From contig CM019220.1 in the NCBI GenBank assembly GCA_009741485.1, positions 30,386,185 through 30,450,184 on the forward strand: DNA of 64,000 nucleotides, read 5' to 3'. Within the stretch, counting starts at the first letter, position 1; every line of letters begins with the position of its first letter. The notes beneath the pieces are model-generated. The model was not told the origin of the DNA, did no database searches, and saw only the letters and a list, made by a program, of their open reading frames with translations. The DNA is from Malurus cyaneus samueli. Taxonomy: Eukaryota > Chordata > Aves > Passeriformes > Maluridae. A program made the translations under genes and the position numbers. Shown in pieces: positions 47,831-62,100 of the stretch.

Positions 47831-49199
47831 TATTGACAATAAGAATAACATTTAATAAGGACTTAAAGGAGAGAAAAGATTCCCAGTGACTTGACTGGAA
47901 CTTATCCAAAATGTATTCATTGTCTCAAAAGTGTTACCGGACAGCAACCCTTTAGAATTAAATCAAATCCTTCTGAATGGTTTCCTCCATTCATTCAGTG
48001 TTTTCCTGTGCACTCATAATTTGGCCTTTTAAAATGTTAAATATAATTCCAATTTCTGTTGGCAACTAATTCTAAAGGAATGTTAACCAAATCATACATC
48101 TGAAATTATCACCAGAGATTTTTGATTCAAGTAATTTACTCTAAAATCATAAGCAGGAATACTTTCTTAAAGCAATGTAGGAGTAATTTCTGCTTTATTA
48201 TTGTCAGAAAGACTTGAAATACAAAAATAGAAATATTTTCTCTTTCTCTTAAGGCTTTAAATTTTTTTAATATGTGACATGGACACATATATCAACAAAT
48301 GGGACAGGAGCAGCTCAAATCTGCCACAGCCCAGGGCTGCAGAGCCTTGGTTACACATGGAGTCTGCCAGTGCTTGACCATATCCTGCTTCCAGCAGTTT
48401 ATTACAATTTAAATACCTGTTCTACATCCCAACACAAGGTAGAAAGCACTCCTGGTATCCTTGATAGCTGACCCCTGGGAGAAGCATAGCCCATGTAAGA
48501 GCTTTCTTTCAAAGCTTTTGTTTCCCAGCTTCCATTATTTCATCGCCAGTATTGTCATCATCACTGAGAGATAGAGAGACCTTTTTAAAATAATTTGGAT
48601 GACCTCTGTCTCCAATTCTTCTTTAGAACACGATGTATTCATTTCATTTTTTAACATCTTTTCCATTTTTAGCTAAGTATTCATTTAAAATGTGTGTGCT
48701 GTCTGGAAGCAAATTAGGAGGGGAAAAGGGCATTTAGAAAAGACTGAAAATATACCTCTCAAGCTGTTTCTTTTTCTATTTCCCAGCCAGTCTTGCTGAA
48801 AAGGTGGTTAGAAGATCTTATTTTATAGGCAAACATTATTTTTTTCTCCTTTAGTACAGTTCTTTGTGTGTCATGCTACACTTGGAGAGCTTGAGGAAAT
48901 TCAGAGCAGCACTCAAACACAGGCGATCTGGGGTAGAATTTTCCGTGTGTTTACTTGCATTTTTAATAATTGTTCTGCAGTAGGTGCAGACTGCTCAGTA
49001 GCAGTGGCTGCTCTGTGAAGAACACGAGCAGGATTTCAATGGGGGAAAACCAATCCAGCATTCCAGCCCCTACTGGGTTCGGGGTGAGAGACCAGGCAAG
49101 ACTTCAAACCACCTATTAGCAAATAATGTAATGTAGAGACCCACAGAATGAAGCTGATGGGACTCAATACCTGTGCAATGTGTCTTGTGGGGGTTTTTA
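47831..49199. other. Non-coding DNA, no recognisable gene
   Basis: AT-rich, no exon, no repeat recognised. Confidence 0.6.
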
Positions 49200-49275
49200 T
49201 TCTGGAACAAGCAACCTGATCTGAGCTAGGGCTCTCTACAGGGCCTGGCACAACCACTGAGCTTGGCTGGAAGTT
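49200..49275 (+). mobile_element. Possible CR1 LINE 3' UTR scrap
   Basis: The words gcaacctgatctgagctagg (49210-49229), ctacagggcctggcacaacc and ttggctggaag follow, with gaps, a common CR1 3' UTR form (GCAACCTGATCTAGTGG...GGGGTTGGAACTAG). No ATTCTATG octamer follows. It could be chance similarity; a profile search would decide. Confidence 0.3.
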
Positions 49276-52200
49276 CAAAGCAGGCTGTGTTTCCCAGTAA
49301 TTTTCTAAGCCTTCTCCACTATACCCTTGCTTTTCTGCATGCAAACAACTCAAACTCTTCTGAACGTGCATGTCATGAAGCTGCTCCCCCAGGGACTTCA
49401 TCTTTACTCCAGTGTTATTAGGAGTTTTGAATTTTGCAGTCTTGTTGAATATAATATTAGCATCAGGATAGGCTGGATGCAGGACAGCACTGGAACAAAG
49501 TCAGTGTAGTAAATAGGACTAAAAGGAGAGATTTAATTTGCCTGTGGATGTAAAGCATTATTTCTGCTGTAGTGAGGCAGCAAAGCAAGCAGTACTCCCA
49601 AGGCACCATTCTGTGACATGTTTGGAAAGCTTTTGCTGAAATATCCTACACCATCAAAGTTAAAATATTTTCACTCTCGTAAATCTCTTCACAAAGGGTA
49701 ATACCAATAAGGCTTGCTTGACTTGCAGCAATCCAGGATGACACATCATGCCCTAGATCAGGCAAGAATTTCAACATCTCCCAGAGCTCAAGTCAATATC
49801 TGAGTCTCCAGGTTATAATCACACACACACACACTTCTACTCCTCTTGAGCACTGTTCTTCACCTGGAAATACTGTCAGATTCGGCAGGCTCCAGAGATA
49901 AGCCAGTTCTATTAAGTAGGGACTGACATCTCAGCAATACCCTAATTATAACAAGGTTTTGCATGTTATATTTAAGAGACATTTTTGTATAATCATTTGC
50001 TAGTTAAGACAATAAGGAATATAATTAATAGTTATATGGCAGGATTTCTGCAATTTGTAATTCCCTAATTGCTATTTTGGATTTCCAACTGAACATCAAA
50101 ATGTCATAATCTAGTGGCACCAAACACAGAACACTTAAAATGTCAACGAGCAAAGAAAATTGCTTCAGAGAATGGGGTTCAAGAAGTACAGATCTGTGAT
50201 TTAAAATGTACAGTTCCTGATGGTATGAATTACATTATGCAGAAACAGCTCTTCTCAGTGCTGTATACTCAAGATTAGAGACTGCAAAATGCCTTTTTCA
50301 GAATCACAGCTCTCCACTTCCCCTGCTGAGATGTCAGATAGACTTGGGCTAAATTTGATGGCCAGTGTTCCAGATCCCGTCTGTCAGGTTCTCCCATGCT
50401 CAATGAGCAGCACTCTCTGATGAAAATACTGTGTAAACAATGAAACAGCACGTCCAAGAGGTGTAAATGAACTTGCTTCTGCAGGATTTTCACTCAGAGC
50501 AGGGTTTGGGATTTCTAGGCAGGCCTGCAAAGCCCTGCTGTGTCCCTAGAACATAATTGGCTCCTGAGAGCAACAGCATATATTAGGCACAGCAAAGCAG
50601 TTTAGGCAGGTCTTTCAATAAACTTTCTATAAATGCAACTCGTTCATTTAAATACGAAGCCTGTGGTTCCAGTGGGTGGGCTGGAAGAAAGACTTGTCTA
50701 AGCCCTTGCTCATTTTATTTCCTGTAAGTAACGTCATCACCGGAGGTACTCGACTGCTTTGGACAAAAGAATGCACAAAGACCATCAAATATTCTTTTGT
50801 GTACGGATGTACAGTCATCTCCTAAATCTCCATTCCCCAAAATCACTGCTCAGAAGGAGAGGTGCGGCACAAAGTCTTCCACACAGCAAAGAAGGGAACC
50901 CCACAGCTCTTGGAAAGATTATATTTTCAAGAACGATGACAGGTTGATCAGCCCACCCTTGCTGGCTTCAGAGACTCAGTGTGCCTAATGAGTTATAGAT
51001 TTTAAGTTATTTTGCAGCTTTGCAGTAGCTGGGTTAGACAAACAACACAATCTAGTTGTCCTCTACATTTCTGGGGAATAGGTCAATATCACATGCAGAT
51101 TAACTGTTTTTAAAACACTGCTCAAATACAAGTTACAGGAAAAGAAAAAAAAAAAAAGCATTTACTTTGGTAAAATAATAGGGGGGAAAAAAAGAGTAAA
51201 TCTCAGAGATCTATTTCTAGCTAATGTCTTTAGTTAAATTAGCTTTGACATTAGAACCATGGATAAATAGCAAAAAGGCTTAAGTTCCGGAATGACAGAT
51301 CTGTTAATCAAAATTAACTGAAAAGAAAACAAAACTTTCTTAGGAAATAAACACACCATGCTATGAAGGTATGCTGCCACTTCAAAGATTACAGATGTTT
51401 CTGGCAAGACAATTAGCCCAGCTGTTTCTCTGTTCAGATCGCTGCCTTTTCTATGACTACACACATTGCAAGTGGTCAGGGAGGAATCCCAGGGTACCTG
51501 CTCTGCAGCTTTTTTTGCATTGTTTCAGCCTCATCCATAAGAAGGAAAATCGGTCTCATCATAGTCCTTTTCTGTTTGAAAGGATCGTCTTTCACCGTGG
51601 GGGAAAAATCTCTCTTGTTGAATAAGAGCATCCATCATAGTTTAAACAGAATTTCAGGAATGACAGGTACCTTATTTAGATAAGGTGACACATTACTGCT
51701 TCCTCTTTCTTCCTTTTTCTTATACAGTAAGATCTATATGGAGAGTAAATTACTCTATCACACCAAGTAAGTATCAAAGTCAAGCTCCATTTTCTGAGTT
51801 TCCTATTCCACATCCCCTTGAATTGCTCATCTAGCTATTTGAAGGACATCTGAAGTGGATTTCTGGTTCCACTGCCCTTAGTATCAAATATTTCTGTTGG
51901 CTACGCTGAGTGATAAAGCTTACTGAAATCCTTTTTCCTGGGAGAGGGTTACTGGCAGGAGCTGGATTGCTGCTGAATTGCTGTTACTGCCTGTTAAGAA
52001 TGGGGGTTCAAAAAAAAATGTGCCAGCTATAAATATCACCAATTTAAAATACTTTTTACACGCCTTCCAGATTGCTTTAAATTGTTTTCTTTAAAAGTGA
52101 AAAAGATTAATGCACTGCATAGAAATTAAGACATTTAGATTTCTTTGAAGCCCTTATTGCCATGACTTACTGCCAGGCAAGGGGCACCTCGGCCATGGGA

Positions 52201-54536
52201 TTTAGCCACAAAGTAGGGCAGTGCAGCACCAGCTCCTTGTCCTTAAATCTGACTCCTTTTTGTCATCTCCTGCTTTGGAGGTGAGCTGCTAAACAGCACC
52301 TAGATGGGCAATCCTGGAAACTGAAGAAAGAGATGCTTCCACTGATTGCAGCAACACAAATTGTTAAATCAGGCCAGTTATTTGGTGTGCATCCTTTTGT
52401 ATGGGAAAGCTGAGGATTAAAGGGATCCTGGTGGAAAAGACCTCACCTGACAGCCTTCAGGGACACTGCTGGACATCCCCTGGGCAACTTGGCCCCTATT
52501 TGCTGTGATGGGTGCCAATGTAAGAGGCAAAAAAAGAGGACAAGCAAAGTGAAATTCACTTTACCAGGAAAGTTATCAAAATGACTCAGACAATCAAAAA
52601 ACCCTGAAGAGTTACACTCCTTGTCCCACTACTGAAATCCAAGTTATTACACTATTCAAAGGGTGGGCTGAAACAGAAACACATCTGCCTCATGAAACTT
52701 TGATAAAAGACTCACTCAAGATCCCTGGAGGTGATTTATAGAGAATGAATGGGATGGGGAGCAGACTCAGAATTAAACACTCTCAAACAAGGATTTAGCT
52801 GCAGACTGAGCACACCTGAAGTAAGTGCCATGCCAGCTCAGAGAAGTAACACACTGATGTAAAGTCCCTTGGTCCCTATTATTGGAGTCCACTGCATTTT
52901 CTCCTCTGGCTTATCTTCAGCAAACCTATAGGAAAGCCTTAAGAGCTATGAAAAATACCTCTCAATGGTCCTCTGGTGCTTTCCACGAAAATCCTTCATG
53001 CATCCTGCAGGAGCAATTCCTTTCACCTGAGTACAATTTACTCACAGGATGAAAATCAATTTTTATCAGTGCTCTGCAAAAGGGCACGTGGACTGGAAAG
53101 GGGATAATAGAGATGCATGGAAGATCCAGGTAACCAGAGGGGGAGAAATATCTAGATGAAACATAAAGGCTTTGAATCTCATTGACAGTATTGAGAGTAC
53201 AGAGGTTGGGAACACAGTCACACTGAATGCACATGCCATTATGGAAATGGAGCTGACACCCATCGTGTGCAGGAGGAAAAGCATTTGGATCCAAAAAGCT
53301 GGGCTGACAGACAGCACAAGGCAGTGAGTTTTGGAGAAGGGAAGATGAGAAGATGAGGTACCCAAGTCACAATTCCAACCATGGAAGGATCGGGACTTGC
53401 AGTAAAGGGTCTGATGGGCTGAGTGAGCTCAGGGAAGGAGCAGAGGCATCTGCTTTGCTGGTTTTCTGGCTGCCAAAATGACTTTCTCATGTGCCTGTTG
53501 TGACCATCCTGAGCCCCTGTCATTGCAAGGATGACCAACAGAGTCATATCTAAGGGCTGGCAATGGAGACGTTTGAAACCCTATTTAAACAGAAGGGAAA
53601 AGAAGCCACATATGAATCCTCTGTACCTCTTGCAAGCATCTGCACACATTTCTTTTTTCATATGTGCATCTCAGGCTCTACTGGGATGGGTTCTAAATCA
53701 GCCTAAATCCTGCATGATTTAGTTTCTGCTAAGTTCTAAGTTCTACTCAGAAAGTAGGAAATGAATAATGCATGACACATCAGGAATTCCCTGAGCCTTT
53801 GGCCACAGCAGGATGCACCGGGCAGGTGAGGAGGGCAGTCACAGGCTGGGCAGGACTGAGGGAATTTGGGAGCATTTGGCAGCAGGGGAAACCAAAAGAG
53901 ACTTGACAGAAAAGATAAGAAGGGTATCAATGGATAAAGAAGTACAAATTTTCTCAGGAAGCCTTTGGCACATCAATTATAGCTGACAATTAACACCCCT
54001 ACTCAACCAGCCAGCCTACAGGGATTTCACAAGCTGCCCCCATTTGTGGCAGGATAAAAGGAAGAGGCAAATAAAGGACTAGGCAGGGAATTATTTTTGC
54101 ACCCTGTTGCTGCTGGACTTCTGTTGCACAGTTTATAATCAATCCTAGCAGAGAGAGAGAGATCCTAACAGAGAGATCCTAATTCCAACAAATTATTTAA
54201 ATTATTAACAAAAATCATTTTAATTCATGTTCTCCTCCATGCTTTCTGACTGGTAAGGTGGGAGGGCTGTCTTCAGATCAACTCAAAAATGAACTCTTAA
54301 GAATTTTTTTTATAGATAACATTTCTGTAAATCCAGCTCAAGAGCCAAGAGAGGTAATAAACAGTTAAGGAGCCTGGTGTACAGAGCTTCCTCTGTGTTT
54401 CATTCCCCAAAAATACGCACCATTAAAATGTTTTAGCTGAGATTTTCGAAGCAGTGTGGGCAAATTCTCTGCACATCTCACATTAATTAACAGCAAGTAT
54501 GTGGGTAATTCCCTCTAGTACTTTGATAATGTCAGC
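49276..54536. other. Non-coding DNA, no recognisable gene
   Basis: Contains a (CA)7 at 49821-49834, A13 near 51146-51158, and short GAGA repeats at about 54150-54178. The part about 52140-52530 is less AT-rich, but no exon is recognised. Open stretches at 52962-53547 on the minus strand overlap each other in two frames and have no domain. Confidence 0.6.
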
Positions 54537-57500
54537 TTTTTTTTTTTTTCATACCCATTTAGCATATCCACATGGAATAGGATGGAGGAAATGTGTGCAG
54601 TGGTTCCAAACTGCACCTCGATAAAAAATGCCTTTTTGTTCTGACCTTATGAGCCCCTGATCTGTTCCAACAGAGGGATTCTGATCAGCTATTTTGGGCA
54701 GATCCAGAAACATGAGATAAATGTGCCCCATCATCATGGTGATCCGAGCCTAGTCAAATATCTCATCTTAATATTTTTCTGTTTAGAGGGCTTGGGGGAA
54801 GGTGAGGGGAATAAACCTTTCTGTTTACTCTTAGCTTTGGAAAAATCCACTGGGAGGGACTGCACAATTAACATATTAATGAAGGCTGGCCTCCGATGTG
54901 ATGCCTGAAAGCAATTATGGGCAAATTAGGAATATAAACTCAAGATAAAAAACCCATGTCTGTTTGGGACAGAAGGAACATAAGCTGCTCAGCACTGAAA
55001 CAAGAATATACATTTTTCCTTTTCCGTGGGGAAGGAATGCTATCCTACTTGTCTTGGAAAAGGCAGCATTTATAATGCTCACTACACCAACTGCAAAAGA
55101 CCAAAATCACTGTGATACCTCTGCTGGTTTGTGCAACCTGAGCTGGATGTTGGAATTGAGACAGTTAAAACCTGGAAGTGTGGAAAGCCTGAAAGTCTCT
55201 ACTCAGCTAAAGTGGAGGAAATAGGTAATTTTCCCACATTGATCTCTGTACATTAACATGATTGAATTGAATGTTATGGTCATCATTTTTCTGTGGGATT
55301 TTTTTTTTTTTATGGTAGATACCAGTCACAAACAACAATAAGTATTTGCATTAAGTTTTAAATGCATTAATGGCGATGGAATTCAAACTCGCCTTACATC
55401 AAATTGAAGAGGGTGTAAATGCCTCCAGCACAAGAGACTCTGATTTTCTATTCCTTATTAGCACCTGGTGAAGGCTTCAAAAGAGCTGGCTGGAAAGCAG
55501 GATTTCCATTCATGGCTGGTTTTGTTTTACTCTTCTAAGTTACAGTCCAATTCAGACCAAAAACTAACATGTGCTAAATTCCCCAGGCCCTGCAACCACT
55601 TAGTGATATTGATGTTCCTGTCAGCTTTCATGACCAGAGCAAAGATGACAATTTCGCTGAGGAGCAACAGCAAACGATGGCTCTGTGGCTCCAGCAGCAA
55701 AGTCTGAGCAAAGTCTGAAGCCCTGGCAGCTCCTGCTCTGTCCCTTAGGACAAACCATCAGGAATCTCTTCACCTGGCATCCTGCTCTGGGCTTGGCAAG
55801 CGCTCACACCACGGACATTATGAATGAAACATTTGGGGCCCAGCAAAATGGCATTTTTATATGGAACTATTCAGCCAGCTCTTTTATCAAAAGCCTTTAC
55901 AACTAAAGACAAAGCCAAAAAACAAAAAAAAAACCTGGAGGCAGAGAAAGCACATTTTTGAACACTTAGACTTCTCTCCAAAACATTTCAACACACATGA
56001 ATGAAAGCCATCAAACAGTGCCACAGGAGATACGTTTTTAGAAAGCAAAAGCAGTGCAAAGTTGTCTTCCCACTCCAGAAAAACAGAAGAAGTTTGAATT
56101 AAATGAACCAGCTTAATTATTACCAAAATCCTTACTATTTCCCTGACTAGATATGCAAGATCTAGTTCTATTGTTGCCTATTCTTATTGTGTGTAGTTGT
56201 CTGTTCTTACTGCTTTCTGTTGAATAAGACAAGGAGCAAGTTTACAGGAGTCTCCTTCCTTGATAACAGTTCTTGGAAAACTTATCTAAAAGATAAGCCT
56301 CTGGATTAATGCTTAAAAAAATTATTTCTCTATTTTAAATTCCCATGATTTTCCCTACAGGCCAGGTAAATGTGGCCTCTTGTCCCTTAACATACTTTGT
56401 CATAGATAAAGCTACAAGCCCAGAAATTCCTTTGCTGAACTTTGACCACCTTGGCCACGTTCCTGAACCTGTCCTTTGGAAAACCATCAGATGCTTGGCC
56501 ATCTATGGAATGCATTCCCTGCAGGAGGCTCCTGGGTCAGCCCAAGCCTTCTTGTTAACAACCCCCTGCTTGGCTCCCACCTCTGTGTCTGTACCTTATT
56601 ACAGCAAACAGACAACACTCTCAGCATTTTTGCCAGCAAAGGCTTAAGCTTTTCTTTGCCAGTGTCCCTGACTATGATTTTCTACTCAGACCAAAAACCT
56701 TGTTTTCCCATATACCTGTTATTGACACTAGCAAGTCAAATATGTTCTTTTCTGCACAGGGCCGCCGAGACATCTTTTTTTTTTAAGTTACTACATCTTA
56801 TTTTTGCCAGTGGAGATTTCAGCATTCCTCTTCCTGCTGAAATGTGAATCAAAATTGCCAACAGGGTCTCTGCTCCCTACTGGCTTGCTCAAAGATCTCC
56901 ACAGCCAGGAGAAACCCCCTGATGCTCAAGTGGTTTTTCTATGTAAGTGTAACACAACCCCCCACTGGATGGCTGCCGGGGAGCCTGGCAGCACAGCATC
57001 AGTGTCTAACTTGGGGATCCAGGGGCAGACAGCTCACTCAAACATCTGATTACCTCTGACAGGCTGCAGAACCATTTGATTCATTTGTTTGGAGTTAATG
57101 GCACAGGCTGCATGCACTGCTTTCATGCACAGAAAGCGATAGGGAGGAATCTGCCTGGTTACCTCGGGTGCTCTGGGTCAGGCAGTGTTTTCCACACTGG
57201 AGAGGAGAGATTGTCCATCCTCAGAGCAGCCTGAGTGGGAAAACACAGGCAGGGAGGAGAAGTGACTTGCAAAATGGGATTGCACTGAGGGAAGCCAAAA
57301 CCATGCCATGACATTCCTGAGATGCAGTGGGGAGATGCTTTCTGGGCATGCAGGAGGCTGTGACCTTCCCTGCAGGGCTCAGCTGCGTGTGACACTGCAC
57401 ACAACTGGTGTAACCTTGGCTTGAACTTGTCAGGAACCAGATATTATAAAGCATGTGGGCAAAAGCCATGAAAGGTGAGGAAAAGGTAGTACTTCAAACT

Positions 57501-59163
57501 TCGGAGATTAGGCTGGTGAGAAGGGGATAGATAGCAGTTCAAGACCACAAAAAAACAACTGATGTGGACAATTATAAAGCCCTACAGGAAAAAACAAACG
57601 AACAAAAAAAAAAGTTGAAGGATGGTAATTTATTGATCAAGGAAGCTGTGAACTTTGACCATTTCTAGCCTGACGACTGGATGGTAACAAAGACATCAAA
57701 AATGGTGAGCAAATTAATGCCCACCTTTTACTACCTGTTAGATATATTAACTATGTTAGCTATTTCCGCTGTGTTTTTAGCTACTGTACTGCCTGCATTT
57801 GCTCATGGCAAAAGTTGCCCAGAGTGATTCAGTCTTAGACAGTTGCTTGGCCAGAAAAAAGAGCTAGAGGGAAATACCTGATCAGCCACGACACAGCGAG
57901 GAAAGAACATGTTCATTGCTAAAATTTACTTAATCTGCAGGGTGAAGTATCTGAATTTTCATTATTTAATTGTCCTCTTTGAATATATTGCTCAATTTTT
58001 TTTATCCACTAAAGCTTCATTTTATTAATTGGAGGTGTCTGATGTCTTTTAGTATTCTCCCTGCAACAAAAGAAAGGTGGGATCATTTCACTTCAAGGCT
58101 CTGGCAACATCAAGTTTCTGTGGTATAGCCACCAAGTTTTTGCTTTTTTCCCCCTCTTGTATGTGAATGTAAAGATTTTATATTTCTCTCATATCAGCTG
58201 CTGCTTAATTTTGTGAAAATATGATGCCAGGATCTGCAAGGGTAGAATTTGACTGGCTCAAATCACGTTTCATGTCCACTGGCAAGAGCTTCTTGTGAAA
58301 TTCTGTGCTTTAGGAGAGTAGGATTAGGGTTGTCTTTAAGTTTTTCACATTGAAAATGCTCCTACATGTCAAATATATCACCAGAATTATGAAAGAAAAC
58401 CAAGAATACATTTTCAATGACAGGTAAGTATGTATATTTATATAAATGAAGCAGAAAATAGAAACAACCTCAATAAGCAGCTATATTCCATGGTTGTGTA
58501 CATAGCATTGTATACTGCAGCTTTGGAGCTAGAAAAAAAAGTGTTTTTCATCAGAATTTCCTGCAATTGTGAGTCATAATTGTGCATGGTAATATGAGTT
58601 CTTAGGATCAGCCAACAAGGTTTCTATTCCCTTTTTTTGCATCTGGTGGAAATGAACAACTGCTTTCATTGTGACCAATTTAGGAACAGTAGGTAAGTAA
58701 TTAACAGCAGCCTATTGATTCACCCTTTGGGGACACACGGAGAGGACTTTAGGCCTGGCATCTGTCAGAAGGAGCAAAGAAGACTGAAGAAAAACGATGA
58801 AAAAATAAAGTTTGAGAGAAAAAAACCCCAAACTTTTCCTAGCATATACCTGTAGGCCATGGGAGTGCCATGCCATTGATGTAGTTCCCAGAAGCAGTAA
58901 CTTTGGAGTAGGTCAGCAGGGCTCAGAGATAAACTGCTTGCCTGCTGTAAGATATATATCTATTTATTTAAAAATATAATACACTGTCAATCTCTCTTCT
59001 GAAATAAGTCATAAACCATTTAAAGCACCTCCATAACGAAATTTGGGATGGCAAAAGACAATGTTGGAGTTAGTCCTGCTCCTATCAAACCTTAAACATT
59101 GTTTGAGGAATCATGTGTTGATGTGAAGCACTGCCAGTCACAGCAGTTGTTATAACAATTGAT
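54537..59163. other. Non-coding DNA, no recognisable gene
   Basis: Starts with a T-run (about 54537-54549). A-rich patches lie at about 57547-57553 and 57594-57612. The part about 56340-57480 is somewhat richer in G and C, with overlapping open stretches in several frames and no domain. No transposon relic recognised. Confidence 0.6.
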
Positions 59164-59192
59164 AATATATATATATAATATATATATATATA
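59164..59192. repeat. (AT)n microsatellite
   Basis: Alternating AT with one register break (...tataatata...), 29 bases. Self-complementary and therefore cruciform-prone. Confidence 0.9.
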
Positions 59193-62100
59193 GATGGGAC
59201 ATCCAAGGGATGGTCCCAGGAACAGCTCTGGGACTGTCACTTTGAACTCAGACTGCCCTGTAGCTCTCAGTGCCTGAATGGCCCCCAGCTTCCCAAACAA
59301 ATCTATTCCCTGAATTATCCAGAGAATTAAAGTCTTTTAATGACATGATTGTCTCCCTCTAACCTAAAAGTGGTCATTTAACACAGGACAGAAATACAAA
59401 CTTACACAAACTAGCAAGTTTTTGAAGCATTCAATGTAAGTATTGTAAACAATCACCTCACTCATATTGGCATTTTCTTAACCGCATTTCCTACTCCCAG
59501 CACAAATGTTGGAGAGGATGAATGACATCAGAGGTGTTTATAACAAAATAAAATATATTTAAGAGTGACACAGCATTGGATCAAGCAAAAATACTGATGA
59601 TTTTAAAGCAACTTTCATGCAGAAGTGATGATAAGACTAGAGGTAGGGTATCATTCTGTTTTCTTTCAAGGACAGTTATTCATTGAAATATTGATCAGTC
59701 TCATTAAAAAAGGCAAGGAAAGTATGTAGCTCCTTAAGATCTCAGGTCAAAGTGGGAAACCCATATACCTAATTTAAAATATAATTTTCATCCTCAAGTC
59801 CTGCATACAAATTATTTAATTAATTTATATTTGATCTGGATTAAAGTTATTGCACACTTGTATTGCAATTTTCAGCTGATGACAGGACTTTCAATAGAAA
59901 AATACAAAGAAAACACGAAGGGTTGATGAAAAAGGGGATTGTATGAATTACAGCTTTAGAGATTTGGTCTATCTGTAGCTTCTTGGTACAAGTAAGAGAC
60001 AGCAGAAGATTGTAAGAATGCATATTCCTAACTGTCTATCATCTGATTTACTTGCAGTGGTGAAGAAAACAAATTGTCTTTGTCCCTTGGGACATCATTT
60101 GTCATGAGCTCTTATCTAAAGAAGCATTTCCTGCTTTGGGAGCGCCTTAATACAGAGGGAAGGCCTTTAAAAATAAATAAAAAACCAAATTGAGGGAAAT
60201 GCATGTGATGAGCAAACTGAAACAAAAACTAAGCTCTTGTTCACCTTATTTAAAATCTCCTTGAAAAAAACACAATTCAAGCCTGATACTGGCAGAAATT
60301 GCCAAAGCTCCCAAATTTGAGGAATCTCACAGAAGGACATCACGTTGTCAGGTTCTGAGACACAGTTGGTGTTCCTGATGTGATTTGTTGTATTGTTCCT
60401 TGAGCCATTCATGATGGAGATATCAAAATGTGGCTTCTCCCATGGAGCCCCAAGGGACACAGGAGCACCTCATAATAATGATGCACAAATCCTGACATCA
60501 AAGATCTCCTGGCACTGTGCTTGTTCTGCTTGGAGACTTTCTGATCTCTGAAGGTGTATCAAGATGTACGGTGATGGAGGGGAAAAAGCAAACTTCATTT
60601 GCTTCAGGGAATGGAAAAATGGGTGAGTTCTCCTACGAGGGAGCAGGAACAATGCTTGGGGAACACAGGGAATTCCAAGGGCAGTGCCAGTTCACTTCTC
60701 TGTAGCGTCCTTCAGAATCTGCCAGTTGCTCCAGATTGCCCATCAATCTGAAAATAATTCCAGATCAGGGTGAAAAAGTGGAAAATGTAATTAAACCATA
60801 AGTGACATGCTCACTTTGTTTTTAGGTCTGTTCAGTGAAATGGGAAGTGATCACAGTCCTTCTCCAAGCATAAGTGAGAGGGCTCCTAGGTGGAAAAGCG
60901 TTGGCTTGTCTGTTGGCAGTTCTGCTTTATCTTTTTCTAGGGTAAAGATTTTCATGGTGATTTTGGTTTCGAAGGTGCAGCTTGCTTTAGGAATGACTTG
61001 CAGCCATGAAGACCAGTCTATAAACTTGCTTGCATATTTCAAAGAACTGAGAAAGCACAAGAAAACCAAACTGAAATCTACACCTCTTAATATTTGTGAC
61101 AAGCATTAAAGGCAGTGCAATTTGTAGAGCACAAAGGAAATGGGGAACAATATGCCAAATACTAAATCCCTCCTTAAAACGTTCATCCCTACATAACCAC
61201 TGATTGTGATGTATCAGATACATGCAGATACATATTTGGACACTGAATTTAATTGATACTGCACTGACAGTGAAAAGTAAGGGTTGTATCAGAGGTTCAA
61301 TTTTCACAGAAGACATTTTGCCACCTGGCCTCACAACAAAAGGAAAAAAGCTTTTGATAGATTTGTCAGGTGACAATGAACTCAAGTTCAAACCCGACAA
61401 AGCGTAGCTTAGCAACTTTTTGCAGTGAAGGAATGAATTTAGTCTGGTGTCTGACTGAACCCTTACGCTCCACATTTCTCTGCAAGAGTGGCTTTCTCGG
61501 CCTTATTCACCACTGAAAATAAGTAAACCAGACTTTTAACTGAAGCTTACCAATATCTCAAATGACAAAAAGCAACTGTGGAGCGAGCACACGCTTCCTG
61601 CCAGAGCCAGCCTTTGATTTCCCCAGGTGCTACTTTAAATCGAAGCTTTTCTCTTCATTTGAATTTTTGTCAAGAGTGAGCAAGGTGAACTTTGATGTCT
61701 GCTCACCTGAACCGCTCTGAAGAATGGGCAGGAAGCTCAAAACAAATTAAATAACTTGAAAAGGCAAATCATTGTTGTAGCTCAGCAGCACAGTGCAAGA
61801 GAGCGAGTCATTTATAGCATTTTGATTGTTTCTTATAATTTAAAGCAACTTGGAAATCATTAATAATAATGCTTGCTTCATTGAGTTTCCCTTTGATATA
61901 TTGTCTTGTACCTGCAATGTTTAATAAAGGTGTTATAAATTGAACAGTTTAGTCTTTCTCCAGCACTTATTTTAGTAGAGAGCACAGAAGAACAAGACTG
62001 CTAAAGGTATAAAAGTGAAAGGAAATGAGAGATGAGTTTCAAGGATACAGAACAAGGCAAGAAAGTTTGAGAGCTGCTCCTTTAGAAGACACCCCTTATC

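Noticed and set aside
47670..47909. Lysine/arginine-rich minus-strand open stretch
   Set aside because: It is the translation of T/C-rich low-complexity DNA, not a nuclear-localisation or coiled-coil protein.
60987..61475. 162-codon open stretch, minus strand
   Set aside because: Overlaps a plus-strand open stretch of similar quality, and neither has recognisable motifs.
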